Origin: a virus
Virus record (IMG/VR): IMGVR_UViG_3300046777_000513
Coordinates: 1 to 42,192 of that record
Length of the DNA: 42,192 bases
Direction: 5' to 3' (one strand)
Positions within the stretch are counted from its first letter, which is position 1. Each line of letters begins with the position of its first letter. Both the position numbers and the translations under genes were made by a program. The notes beneath the pieces are model-generated. The model had not been told where the DNA came from. It ran no database searches and worked only from the letters and a program-made list of their open reading frames with translations. This document shows, one piece after another, positions 14,545-22,664 of the stretch.

Positions 14545-14733
14545 ATGAAAAAGAAATTTCCTATAGTTACAAAAGAATTGCTTGAGGAGTTGGAAGCACG
14601 GTTTCCAGATAATTGTCCAGATACCAACCTGTCCTTAGATGAAATTCGTATTAAGCAGGGCCAAGTTTCGGTGATCAGATTATTGCGATCAATGTTCGAG
14701 GCTCAAACAAAAAACATTTTGGAGAATAGATAA
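14545..14733 (+). CDS. 62-residue hypothetical protein at the start of the virion module
   Basis: ATG 14545 has GGAGAG 4-9 bases upstream; that binding site is also the presumed first transcribed sequence of promoter copy 3. The product is helical (TKELLEELEARFPDNCPDTN, then IKQGQVSVIRLLRSMFE) with no membrane segment. Many marine T7-like phages have a similar small gene before the portal; function unknown. Overlaps the next gene by one base (TAATG). Confidence 0.75.
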   Translation: MKKKFPIVTKELLEELEARFPDNCPDTNLSLDEIRIKQGQVSVIRLLRSMFEAQTKNILENR

Positions 14734-14936
14734 TGTGTTTGTCCACACCTAAGGCACCCCCGCCACCACCACCTCCAGCTCCAGCAGCACCTATTCCGGT
14801 GCCTGAATTGAACAGAGCTGATCCTTCAATGGATCCAGGTGCAAACGCCCTAAGCAAAAAGGGTCGAAATAAATTGCGTATTGATATGACGAATAACACC
14901 GGTGCTGAAGGTACGGGTCTGAACATTCCACAATAA
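14733..14936 (+). CDS. Proline-rich small virion-associated protein
   Basis: A 67-residue protein beginning MCLSTPKA and followed by a run of seven prolines and further PAPAAP repeats (residues 8-25). Then comes a polar basic segment and a C-terminal GAEGTGLNIPQ. T7-like phages of aquatic bacteria often have such an MC...PPPP protein directly before the portal, thought to be virion-associated; assembly role unproven. The start overlaps the previous stop. Confidence 0.75.
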   Translation: MCLSTPKAPPPPPPPAPAAPIPVPELNRADPSMDPGANALSKKGRNKLRIDMTNNTGAEGTGLNIPQ

Positions 14937-14947
14937 GGAGGTAAGGG

Positions 14948-16522
14948 ATGGAAACAAACCATACCTGTTCGGGCAAGTACGCTAAGTTCGATACAAACCG
15001 TAAACCGTTTTTGGATCGAGCTAGAGAATGTGCCGAGCTGACCATCCCTTCGCTGTTGCCTAAGGACGGACACTCTAACTCATCTCGATTGCCGACACCT
15101 TGGCAGGGCATTGGTGCCCGTGGTGTTAATAACCTAGCGTCAAAACTATTACTGGCACTTCTGCCACCTAACGCTCCATTCTTCCGTCTTGCGATTGATG
15201 ACTTCACACTTGAGAAGTTGACTAAGCAGGAAGGTATGCGAGCAAAGGTCGAAGAAGGCCTAAACCGTATCGAACGTTCTGTCATGAACGAGATCGAGTC
15301 TAATGCTATCCGAGTAGGTGGCTTTGAGGCTCTTAAGCAACTCCTGGTGACAGGCAACGTGCTTGTCTACCTACCTAAAGAAGGAGGTGTTCGTGTCTTC
15401 CGTTTAGACCGCTATGTGGTCAAACGTGATCCTATGGGTAACGTCCTTGAGATCATCGTCAAGGAAAGTGTATCCCGTGCTACGCTTCCTGCTGAGATGC
15501 GTGATTTTCTTTTTCAGTCTGACACTGAATCAAAGTCAGAGGGAGAGACAGCAGCGAATGACTACGACAACGTCGATATGTACACCCACATATACCGCGA
15601 AGGTAATAAGTGGCAGGTGTATCAAGAGATTAAAGGAACTAAGGTTCCAGGCACTGAAGGATCTTATCCCCTAGATAAGTCTCCTTGGATCCCTGTACGT
15701 TTCACCAAGATTGACGGTGAGGACTACGGACGTGGCTATGTTGAGGAATACCTAGGTGACTTGAAGTCACTTGAAGGTTTGTCACAGGCTATCGTTGAAG
15801 GATCTGCAGCAGCCTCTAAAGTTTTATTCATGGTCAACCCTAATGGTGTGACCGATATGGCTCAGTTAGCTGAAGCCGATAATGGTGCATTCGTTGAAGG
15901 TACACAGACGGATGTCTCTACGTTGCAGCTTGAGAAGTTTAATGACTTCCGTGTTGCCCTTGAGACCGTCAATACAATCAATGAGCGTCTATCATTCGCC
16001 TTCCTTCTCAATTCCGCTGTGCAACGCAGTGGGGAGCGAGTGACTGCGGAAGAGATCCGTTACATGGCTAATGAACTTGAGAGTGCCCTTGGTGGTATCT
16101 ACTCAATCCTTAGTCAGGAGTTCCAGCTTCCTCTAGTGAAACGTATTATGTTCTCAATGGAGAGAGCTAAGAAGCTCCCAACCCTACCTGATGGAACAGT
16201 AGAGCCTGTCATTGTGACTGGCTTGGAAGCTCTAGGCAGGGGTAATGATCTTACCCGTTTGGACCAATTCATTTCAGTGGTTCAGCAAGTTCCTGATGCA
16301 GCCTCAATGATCAACTGGGGAGACTACCTAACACGTCGAGGTACCGCACTTGGTATCGACATGAAGGGTCTCGTCAAGTCAGCTGAGCAAGTTCAGATGG
16401 AACAGCAGCAAGCCCAACAAATGGCAATGATGCAGCAAGGTATGAACCCAGCGATCAATGCTGGTGGCAAGATTATTCAAGAAAGAATGAAACAAGATGG
16501 CCAAAACCAAAACGCTGGCTGA
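14948..16522 (+). CDS. Portal (head-tail connector) protein (T7 gp8-like)
   Basis: A 524-residue protein (T7 gp8 has 536) forming the dodecameric ring at one capsid vertex for DNA passage. An ideal AAGGAGG precedes the ATG. Residues about 15-60 contain the conserved start (DRARECAELTIPSLLP) and the NNLASKLLLALLPPNAPFF segment seen in podoviral portals. The C-terminus is glutamine-rich and helical (VQMEQQQAQQMAMM), like the crown or barrel helix. The 3' end overlaps the next small gene by 26 bases. Confidence 0.95.
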   Translation: METNHTCSGKYAKFDTNRKPFLDRARECAELTIPSLLPKDGHSNSSRLPTPWQGIGARGVNNLASKLLLALLPPNAPFFRLAIDDFTLEKLTKQEGMRAKVEEGLNRIERSVMNEIESNAIRVGGFEALKQLLVTGNVLVYLPKEGGVRVFRLDRYVVKRDPMGNVLEIIVKESVSRATLPAEMRDFLFQSDTESKSEGETAANDYDNVDMYTHIYREGNKWQVYQEIKGTKVPGTEGSYPLDKSPWIPVRFTKIDGEDYGRGYVEEYLGDLKSLEGLSQAIVEGSAAASKVLFMVNPNGVTDMAQLAEADNGAFVEGTQTDVSTLQLEKFNDFRVALETVNTINERLSFAFLLNSAVQRSGERVTAEEIRYMANELESALGGIYSILSQEFQLPLVKRIMFSMERAKKLPTLPDGTVEPVIVTGLEALGRGNDLTRLDQFISVVQQVPDAASMINWGDYLTRRGTALGIDMKGLVKSAEQVQMEQQQAQQMAMMQQGMNPAINAGGKIIQERMKQDGQNQNAG

Positions 16523-16649
16523 GGCTTCAAAAGTTGAAGAGGTGGTAGCTCAAGAGGCTACCCCTCAACCACCTCAAGAAGAACCTAAAGTCAAACAGCA
16601 AGCCCCTAAAGTGGCTCCTAAAAAACAATTTAAGATTATTGATTACTAA
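16497..16649 (+). CDS. 50-residue charged small protein between portal and scaffold
   Basis: Begins inside the end of the portal gene and ends in the start of the scaffold gene (TAATG). The product is rich in lysine, glutamate, glutamine and proline (VAQEATPQPPQEEPK) and ends KKQFKIIDY. Low-complexity composition suggests a disordered peptide. No family recognised; the gap between portal and scaffold is exactly filled, which supports it. Confidence 0.6.
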   Translation: MAKTKTLAEASKVEEVVAQEATPQPPQEEPKVKQQAPKVAPKKQFKIIDY

Positions 16650-17449
16650 TGGTAGATACAGTCGTTATTAACGGTACGACACCTACTGAGGATCCAGCTC
16701 ACGCTCAAGCGATGATTGATAAAATCGATCAAGCTAATGGCGTGACACCTCCTCAAGATGGTGAAACACCACCTACAGACAACAAGATCGAAGACCGCCC
16801 ACAGTGGCTACCTGAGAAATTCAAGTCCCCAGAGGATCTAGCTAAGGCATATGCAGAGCTTGAAAGTAAGCTTGGCAAACCTGCTGATGCAAAAGATGCT
16901 CCTACAGATACACCTCCGTCTGATCAGCAAGTTCAAGACGAGTTGGCTTCTAAGGGATTGAACCTCGCAGACTTCTCTACAGAGTTTCGTGAGAAGGGTG
17001 AGTTATCTCAAGAGAGCTATGATGCACTAGAAAAGGCGGGTTACCCACGGAACTACGTTGACCAATTCATTGAAGGTCAGAAGGCACAAAATGCCTTGTA
17101 CGAGTCCGAGATCAAAGCTGCTGCTGGTGGAGATCAACAATTCGCTGAGATGGTAGATTGGGCAAGAGCTAATCTAAGTCCAGAAGAGATTAATGCTTAC
17201 AATGCAGCAATCGATTCAGGTGATAGAGCAAAAGCTAAGCTTGCAGTAGCAGGAGTAGCACAACGCTTCCAGGCTGCACGTCCATCCGAACCAAACCTAT
17301 TTAAGGGTGCTACATCTGCAAACACAACGGTAGAGGCTTACGAGTCTATCGCTCAAATGCAGAAGGATATGGCTCACCCTGACTATGCTAAAGACCCTGC
17401 ATTCCGTGCAAAGGTTGAACGCAAGTTGGCTAACTCCAACATTTTCTAA
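16649..17449 (+). CDS. Capsid scaffolding/assembly protein (T7 gp9-like)
   Basis: A 266-residue acidic protein (T7 gp9 has 307) that guides capsid assembly and then leaves the head. The N-terminus is disordered and rich in Pro, Asp and Thr. It is followed by the typical RPQWLPEKFKSPEDLAKAYAELE segment (about 50-72) of podoviral scaffold proteins, then long helices and a C-terminal helix (DPAFRAKVERKLANSNIF). Position between portal and major capsid genes supports the call. A hairpin with TTCG loop follows. Confidence 0.93.
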   Translation: MVDTVVINGTTPTEDPAHAQAMIDKIDQANGVTPPQDGETPPTDNKIEDRPQWLPEKFKSPEDLAKAYAELESKLGKPADAKDAPTDTPPSDQQVQDELASKGLNLADFSTEFREKGELSQESYDALEKAGYPRNYVDQFIEGQKAQNALYESEIKAAAGGDQQFAEMVDWARANLSPEEINAYNAAIDSGDRAKAKLAVAGVAQRFQAARPSEPNLFKGATSANTTVEAYESIAQMQKDMAHPDYAKDPAFRAKVERKLANSNIF

Positions 17450-17638
17450 GTGATGCCCCTTCGGGGGTATCTCCTCGTTTTGAAGACGATTCACACTGCA
17501 TCTCTATGCGGTGAAATTGCATTTCTAAAGAACTGATAACACTACCTTTGCCTCCTGCGGGAGATAACTTTGTGTGACGTGTGTCGGGTTCCAGGAAGTT
17601 GCATCAAACTTTCTTCAACTCTACACGAGGTATATTTT
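17450..17638 (+). other. Leader region of the capsid gene with hairpins
   Basis: 189 non-coding bases. A hairpin with TTCG loop lies at 17453-17470 (ATGCCCC with GGGGTAT), and a smaller one at 17552-17563 (CTCC, TGCG, GGAG). No exact copy of the phage promoter motif is present. An in-frame upstream ATG at 17570 lacks a binding site. Likely an mRNA processing or leader region. Confidence 0.6.
17453..17470 (+). terminator. TTCG hairpin after the scaffold gene
   Basis: 7-bp stem ATGCCCC/GGGGTAT (one G-T pair) around a TTCG loop, three bases after the scaffold stop. Only TT-poor sequence follows, so it may be an mRNA 3'-end stabiliser or weak terminator. Confidence 0.5.
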
Positions 17639-18580
17639 ATGTCTAACGCAACTCCAAGTCGTCTTGGTGCCATTAATGGTGGCTCAGATAAAGACGCATT
17701 GTTCCTTAAAGTCTTCGCAGGTGAAGTGCTAACAGCTTTCGCTGAGAAGAACGTAATGATGGATAAGCACATGGTGCGTACCATCGCTTCAGGTAAGTCT
17801 GCACAGTTCCCAGTAACTGGCAATTTCTCTGCCGCTTACCACACTCCTGGTAATGAAATCCTTGGCGATTCAATGAACCACGCTGAGCGTATCATCACTA
17901 TTGATGACTTGCTTATCGCTAACACATTCATCGCTAACATTGACGAAGCTAAGAACCACTATGACGTACGTGCTAACTACAGCCGTAAGTTGGGTGAGGC
18001 TTTGGCTGTAACTGCTGACAAGCACTTGTTCCAAGTTGGTATCCAAGCAGCTCGTGCTGCAGCAACTGTAACTGGTGGTAACGGTGGTTCACAAATCGTT
18101 GACGCTGATTTCTTGACTAGCTCTGACGATCTAATCGCTGGCTTCTTTGCTGCTGCTCAGAAGTTGGACGAGAAGGACGTTCCAGAAGATGGTCGTTATG
18201 CTTTCGTACGCCCAGCTCAGTACTACGCTTTGGCACAAAACACTAAAGTCTTGAACAAAGACTGGGGTGGTGCTGGTGCTTATGCTGACGGTAAAGTATT
18301 GCGTATCGCTGGCTTGACTATCGTTGCAACAAATCACTTGCCTTCAAGCAACATCACTACTGGCACAGCTGCAGGTACTTCTGCTCGCTACGCTGTTAAC
18401 GCAACTAACACTGCTGCGTTGGTTCTACAGCAAGAAGCTGTTGGTACAGTTAAGTTGATGGACCTTGCAATGGAATCTGAGTACGACATCCGTCGTCAAG
18501 GTACATTGATGGTTGCTAAGTACGCTATGGGTCACGGTGTACTCCGTCCTGAGTGTGCAATCGAATTGGCAACTGCCTAA
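17639..18580 (+). CDS. Major capsid protein (T7 gp10-like)
   Basis: A 313-residue shell protein (T7 gp10A has 345) that forms the icosahedral head. I chose ATG 17639 with GAGG upstream, giving MSNATPSRLGAINGG. The early stretch LFLKVFAGEVLTAFAEKN and then GKSAQFPVTG are typical of T7-group capsids (N-arm and E-loop region). VDADFLTSSD and the C-terminal domain with DIRRQGTLMVAKYAMGHG follow. Codon use is even and strongly biased, as in highly expressed genes. A strong terminator follows at the position of the T7 T-phi terminator. Confidence 0.96.
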   Translation: MSNATPSRLGAINGGSDKDALFLKVFAGEVLTAFAEKNVMMDKHMVRTIASGKSAQFPVTGNFSAAYHTPGNEILGDSMNHAERIITIDDLLIANTFIANIDEAKNHYDVRANYSRKLGEALAVTADKHLFQVGIQAARAAATVTGGNGGSQIVDADFLTSSDDLIAGFFAAAQKLDEKDVPEDGRYAFVRPAQYYALAQNTKVLNKDWGGAGAYADGKVLRIAGLTIVATNHLPSSNITTGTAAGTSARYAVNATNTAALVLQQEAVGTVKLMDLAMESEYDIRRQGTLMVAKYAMGHGVLRPECAIELATA

Positions 18581-18595
18581 TTGAAGTAACCCCTA

Positions 18596-18632
18596 GGGGA
18601 ACTCTCTGTTTAAGGGGGTTCCCCTTTTTTTT
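18596..18632 (+). terminator. Intrinsic terminator after the capsid gene (T-phi position)
   Basis: GGGGAAC (18596-18602) pairs perfectly with GTTCCCC (18618-18624), followed by eight T residues. T7 has its main late terminator at the same place, after gene 10. Confidence 0.92.
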
Positions 18633-18649
18633 ATTTATTGGTGATATTT

Positions 18650-19243
18650 ATGGCTACTGTAACAACTCCGACTACGGAGCTTGAAGCGATCAATACGATT
18701 TTGTCTGTTATTGGCGAATCTCCCATCTCCACTCTGTCGGAAATCTCGTCAGTAGCTGATGCTGTAACAGCACAATCTATTCTTTCTGAAGTATCTCGCC
18801 AGGTGCAAACCAAAGGCTGGCACTTCAATACCGAAAAGGATTTCACTCTTTATCCTCAAAACACATCAAAAGAGATCTCTGTTCCTCCTAACTGTCTTCG
18901 CATTGACACCGATGGAGATGATAGAGAAGTAGACGTAGTTCAGCGTGGTAATCGTCTCTACAATCGACGTAAGCATTCTTATGCTTTTGACTCGTCAATT
19001 AAGGTTGAGATGGTAATCCTCCTTCCTTTCACAGAGCTTCCACAAGCTGCTCGTCATTACATTACAATCAAGGCAGCACGTGTCTTCCAAGGCCGTACCG
19101 TTGGTTCCGATGCCTTGTACCAATTTACAGCTCTAGACGAAAAGGATGCCCTTCTTGATCTCAAGAGGAACGAAGGCATCACGGGTGACTACAACATCCT
19201 AAAAAGTAATTCGTCTGTTTATAGATCATTGATTAGAGAGTAA
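18650..19243 (+). CDS. Tail tubular protein A (T7 gp11-like)
   Basis: A 197-residue protein (T7 gp11 has 196) that forms the adaptor ring below the portal. It starts MATVTTPTTELEAINTILSV, followed by GESPISTL, a hallmark of the family (LEAVNxxLxxIGExPV). The C-terminal half contains LPQAARHYITIKAARVFQ. I chose ATG 18650; the in-frame ATG at 18638 lies against the terminator T-tract. It ends just before tail tube B, as in T7. Confidence 0.95.
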   Translation: MATVTTPTTELEAINTILSVIGESPISTLSEISSVADAVTAQSILSEVSRQVQTKGWHFNTEKDFTLYPQNTSKEISVPPNCLRIDTDGDDREVDVVQRGNRLYNRRKHSYAFDSSIKVEMVILLPFTELPQAARHYITIKAARVFQGRTVGSDALYQFTALDEKDALLDLKRNEGITGDYNILKSNSSVYRSLIRE

Positions 19244-19245
19244 TT

Positions 19246-21669
19246 ATGCTGATTTCCCAGTCCATCCCAAATTTGGTGAATGGTGTTTCTCAGCAACCCT
19301 TCACCCTTCGCTTGGCTTCACAGGCTGAACTCCAAGAGAACGGTCTGAGCACCACCTCACAGGGGCTGAGGAAACGCCCTCCTACAAAACACTTAAAGAA
19401 GATCCTCACTGGTTCTTATACAAACGCTTACATCCACACGATCAACCGCGATGAGAATGAGCGTTATATCGTTGTGATCACCAACGGTGGTCTTAAGGTC
19501 TTTGACCTAAATGGCAACGAGAAGACCGTGAACTTTCCAAACGGTGCAGGTTATCTTGCAGCTACAGACCCAGCTACATCATTCAGGGCTGTTACCGTTG
19601 CTGACTATACGTTCCTTGTAAATAAGAACATTACGGTCAATACAAGTTCAGCTACTTCTCCAGTTAGAGAGAAGGAAGCGTTAATCAACATTAAAGCCGG
19701 TAACTACGGCAAGACTTATAAGATCATCATCGATGGTATTACGGTTGCTAGTTATCTAACTCCTGACGGTTCTCAACCATCTCACACATCCTACATTGCT
19801 ACAGACTTCATTGCATCAACGCTGATCAATGGTGTTGCTACGGCAGTTGTTGACCCTGTTACAGGTGCAACGACTACAGTGAACGTGGGTGGATTAAACC
19901 AAAGCTCAATCATTGGAGCCAATGGATGGACAGTAACCCAATACGGTTCTGTCATTCACATTAAGAAGGCTTCAGGTGACTTTAGTATTCGTTGCGAAGA
20001 TGGCTTCAACAATGGTGCCATGCTTGCAATCAAGGATCAGATCCAAAAGTTCTCTGACCTACCAGCCAATGCTGGGGTAGAAGGTTTTGCTCTAGAGGTC
20101 GTTGGTGACAAACAAACAGGCTTCGATAACTTCTGGGTACGCTTTGATAGCACCGGATCAGGAAGCTGGCGTGAGACTATTAAACCAGGAACACGCTTGG
20201 GTGTTGATGGTACAACGATGCCTCATACCCTTATTAGAAATTCAGACGGTACATTCACGTTAGCTGCTGCTACTTGGAATAACCGTAAGGTAGGAACTTT
20301 AGAGTCAAACTCAGATCCATCCTTCGTAACGCGTAAGATCACCGATGTGTTCTTCTATAGGAACCGTTTAGGTATCCTAGCGGATGAGGCAGTGATCTTC
20401 TCTGAGGCCTCTGAGTTCTTTAACTTCTATCGAACAACAGTTACCGAGCTATTGGATAGTGACCCCATCGATGTGACCGTAAGTCACACTAAGGTTTCAA
20501 CCCTCCAGTATGCCGTGCCGTTCAACCGTCAGTTGCTTCTCTTCTCAGCTCAAACACAATTCATTGTGGATGCTGGAGAGCTGCTGACCCCTAAGACGAT
20601 CTCAATCAAACAAGCTACTGAGTTTGAGAGTGACATTAAGGTCAAACCACAGGGTATTGGTAAGAACGTTTACTTTGCCGTCCCTAAAGGTGAATACACA
20701 GGTGTCCGTGAATACTTCCCCGTGGATGAAGTCCAAGGTGTGAACGATTCAACCGAGATCACTGGTCATGTACCTAAGTACATCCCAAGCCAAGCATTCA
20801 AGATTGCTCCATGTCTGACTGAGGATCTTATGGTTCTCTTGTCGAAGTCTGAACGTAATGCCCTATGGGTCTATAAGTTCTTCTTCAACAACAACGAGAA
20901 GCTACAAAGCTCTTGGTCTAAATGGACGTTTGAAGCTGGTGATGTGATCCTCAATGTAGACTTCATTTTGTCTGACTTGGTGTTGGTCATCCAGAGATCC
21001 GATGGTGTGTTCCTTGAGAAGCTTTCAGTGTCTCTAGGCGATATCGGAAGTAATGAACCATACAACGTTCATCTCGATAGAAAGATCACGGTAGCTAAGT
21101 CCCATCTTTCATATGCTGCTGGATATACAATTATCCCTCAAGCTTACCTACCTGGTTCTATCAGCGTTGGTTCTTGGGAAGCAATCATTGCAAACGGTCA
21201 GGGTAAAGAAGCAGGTATTAGATTGCCTGTTGAATACATCCCGTCTGGTGCAAGGATAAAAGGTAACTTTACTGATTGTGATCTTATCGTTGGGCGTAAG
21301 TACGTATTCAAGTATGAGTTCAGTGCGATCACAGTTAAGCAGCCAGCAGGTAATGCAATGAAGTCAGATACCATTGGTCGCTTACAGCTCCGTACGATGC
21401 AAATAAATTATTCTGATAGTGGATATTTCAAAGTGTTGGTTACCCCAAGTGGTCGATCAACTTACGAGTACACATTCTCAGGTAAAACACTTGGCCTAGC
21501 CTCATCAACAATTGGCTTGGTCGAATTAGATACAGGTGATTTTCAGTTCCCGATTCTTGCTCAGAACACTGGCGTAACAGTCGAGCTTCTTTCGGATGCT
21601 CCATTGCCGTGTAGTTTCTTATCAGCAGATTGGGAAGGTATGTATGTCAAACGGAGTAAAGGTATGTGA
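19246..21669 (+). CDS. Tail tubular protein B (T7 gp12-like)
   Basis: An 807-residue tail nozzle protein (T7 gp12 has 794). The opening SQSIPNLVNGVSQQPFTLR is nearly diagnostic of gp12, and GLSTTSQGLRKRPPTKHL and a later FYRNRLGILADEAVIFSE are also typical. It is rich in beta-strands, consistent with propeller and nozzle domains. The start follows the tail tube A stop by two bases, and the end overlaps the next gene by 26 bases. Confidence 0.96.
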   Translation: MLISQSIPNLVNGVSQQPFTLRLASQAELQENGLSTTSQGLRKRPPTKHLKKILTGSYTNAYIHTINRDENERYIVVITNGGLKVFDLNGNEKTVNFPNGAGYLAATDPATSFRAVTVADYTFLVNKNITVNTSSATSPVREKEALINIKAGNYGKTYKIIIDGITVASYLTPDGSQPSHTSYIATDFIASTLINGVATAVVDPVTGATTTVNVGGLNQSSIIGANGWTVTQYGSVIHIKKASGDFSIRCEDGFNNGAMLAIKDQIQKFSDLPANAGVEGFALEVVGDKQTGFDNFWVRFDSTGSGSWRETIKPGTRLGVDGTTMPHTLIRNSDGTFTLAAATWNNRKVGTLESNSDPSFVTRKITDVFFYRNRLGILADEAVIFSEASEFFNFYRTTVTELLDSDPIDVTVSHTKVSTLQYAVPFNRQLLLFSAQTQFIVDAGELLTPKTISIKQATEFESDIKVKPQGIGKNVYFAVPKGEYTGVREYFPVDEVQGVNDSTEITGHVPKYIPSQAFKIAPCLTEDLMVLLSKSERNALWVYKFFFNNNEKLQSSWSKWTFEAGDVILNVDFILSDLVLVIQRSDGVFLEKLSVSLGDIGSNEPYNVHLDRKITVAKSHLSYAAGYTIIPQAYLPGSISVGSWEAIIANGQGKEAGIRLPVEYIPSGARIKGNFTDCDLIVGRKYVFKYEFSAITVKQPAGNAMKSDTIGRLQLRTMQINYSDSGYFKVLVTPSGRSTYEYTFSGKTLGLASSTIGLVELDTGDFQFPILAQNTGVTVELLSDAPLPCSFLSADWEGMYVKRSKGM

Positions 21670-22126
21670 ACCTTTCGTACGTCCAGCTAAACTAGTGGAT
21701 GCTCTTATTTTAGGGGCCAACATTAGAGAGTGTGATAGGTGGGAGATATGGCATCTCGCACGTAAAGCACCAGCAGACGCTTTCCTAGACGGATATAGAA
21801 CAAGCGATGATCCTTATGTCATTGAATGGCAGGGGAAGCCCATCGCTATGTTCGGAGTATCAGGCAACAAGGGATCTATAGGGGTCCCTTGGATGCTAGG
21901 TACGGATGACATCAAGAAAATCAAAAAGGCACTTTTAAGTCAGTGCAAAGACTATCTCGAAAGAATGCACGTGGATTATCCCACGCTCACGAACTTCGTA
22001 TGGTCAAAGAACTTAGTACATATTGCATGGTTAAAATGGTTGGGCTTCACGTTTGGTGAAGCTAGGCCGATGGGGCCTGACAATGAATTGTTTATACATT
22101 TTTATAAGGTGAAACAGTATGTGTGA
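21644..22126 (+). CDS. Internal virion protein A (T7 gp13-like, GNAT-like fold)
   Basis: A 160-residue protein (T7 gp13 has 138). The pattern (VRPAKLVDALILGANIRECD, then AFLDGYRTSDDPYVIEW, GKPIAMFGVSG, GVPWMLGT) matches the gp13/DUF2833 group, which resembles GNAT acetyltransferases with the cofactor loop region preserved only in part. The protein is needed in T7 for virion assembly of internal proteins. ATG 21644 lies inside the end of tail tube B; GGAAGG upstream. The end overlaps the next gene by 8 bases. Confidence 0.88.
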   Translation: MSNGVKVCEPFVRPAKLVDALILGANIRECDRWEIWHLARKAPADAFLDGYRTSDDPYVIEWQGKPIAMFGVSGNKGSIGVPWMLGTDDIKKIKKALLSQCKDYLERMHVDYPTLTNFVWSKNLVHIAWLKWLGFTFGEARPMGPDNELFIHFYKVKQYV

Positions 22127-22655
22127 ACCTACTACATTAACAGCTCTGGCCATAGCTTCCGCAGGTGCGGGTCTCTATCAACAAGACCAAATGGCTAAGG
22201 CCACTGCCGATTCTAATCAACGTCAGTACGATAACACTATGACTGCTTATCGTATGAACTTAGCAAATTCAGAGCTGACAAAATCGCAGGAAGCTTCGGC
22301 TACTGCTGACAAGATTATTGCTACAAATGCACAAGTAAGGCGAGATCAAGCAAAAGCTACAGTTGCTGCAGGAGAGGCTGGTGTATCTGGTCTATCCGTA
22401 GATGCACTCTTAGCTGACCTTGGTGGTGCAGGTGGTCGATCTAATGTGAACACTATGACTAACTACGAGAACCGTAGTGCAGCTCTTACAGCTGATGCGT
22501 ACAACGTATGGTCAGGTGCAGCGTCTCAGATCAATTCTCTCAAGACACCTCAAGGACCTGATTGGCTTGGTGCTGGTCTTAAGATTGGTACTGCAATTTA
22601 CGATTACAACAATCCACGTCTCTCTGATGTACGTGGTACACGAAGAACTACTTAA
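22119..22655 (+). CDS. Internal virion protein B (T7 gp14-like)
   Basis: A 178-residue protein (T7 gp14 has 196), starting MCEPTTLTALAIASAGAGLY like many gp14 homologues (MC.P........G....). A long helical central region rich in Ala and Gln follows and contains GEAGVSGLSVDALLADLGG. In T7 this protein is ejected into the cell and forms the outer-membrane part of the DNA channel. Its position between the gp13-like and gp15-like genes supports the call. Confidence 0.9.
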   Translation: MCEPTTLTALAIASAGAGLYQQDQMAKATADSNQRQYDNTMTAYRMNLANSELTKSQEASATADKIIATNAQVRRDQAKATVAAGEAGVSGLSVDALLADLGGAGGRSNVNTMTNYENRSAALTADAYNVWSGAASQINSLKTPQGPDWLGAGLKIGTAIYDYNNPRLSDVRGTRRTT

Positions 22656-22664
22656 GGAGTTTTT

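Noticed and set aside
17500-17520. Possible fifth promoter copy before the capsid gene (CTCTATGCGGTGAAATTGCAT)
   Set aside because: Matches only the outer CTAT and AATTG parts with a gap; the central GTCCTA is lost.
17570-17638. Longer start for the major capsid protein
   Set aside because: No binding site and atypical cysteine-rich sequence; ATG 17639 with GAGG gives a typical capsid N-terminus.
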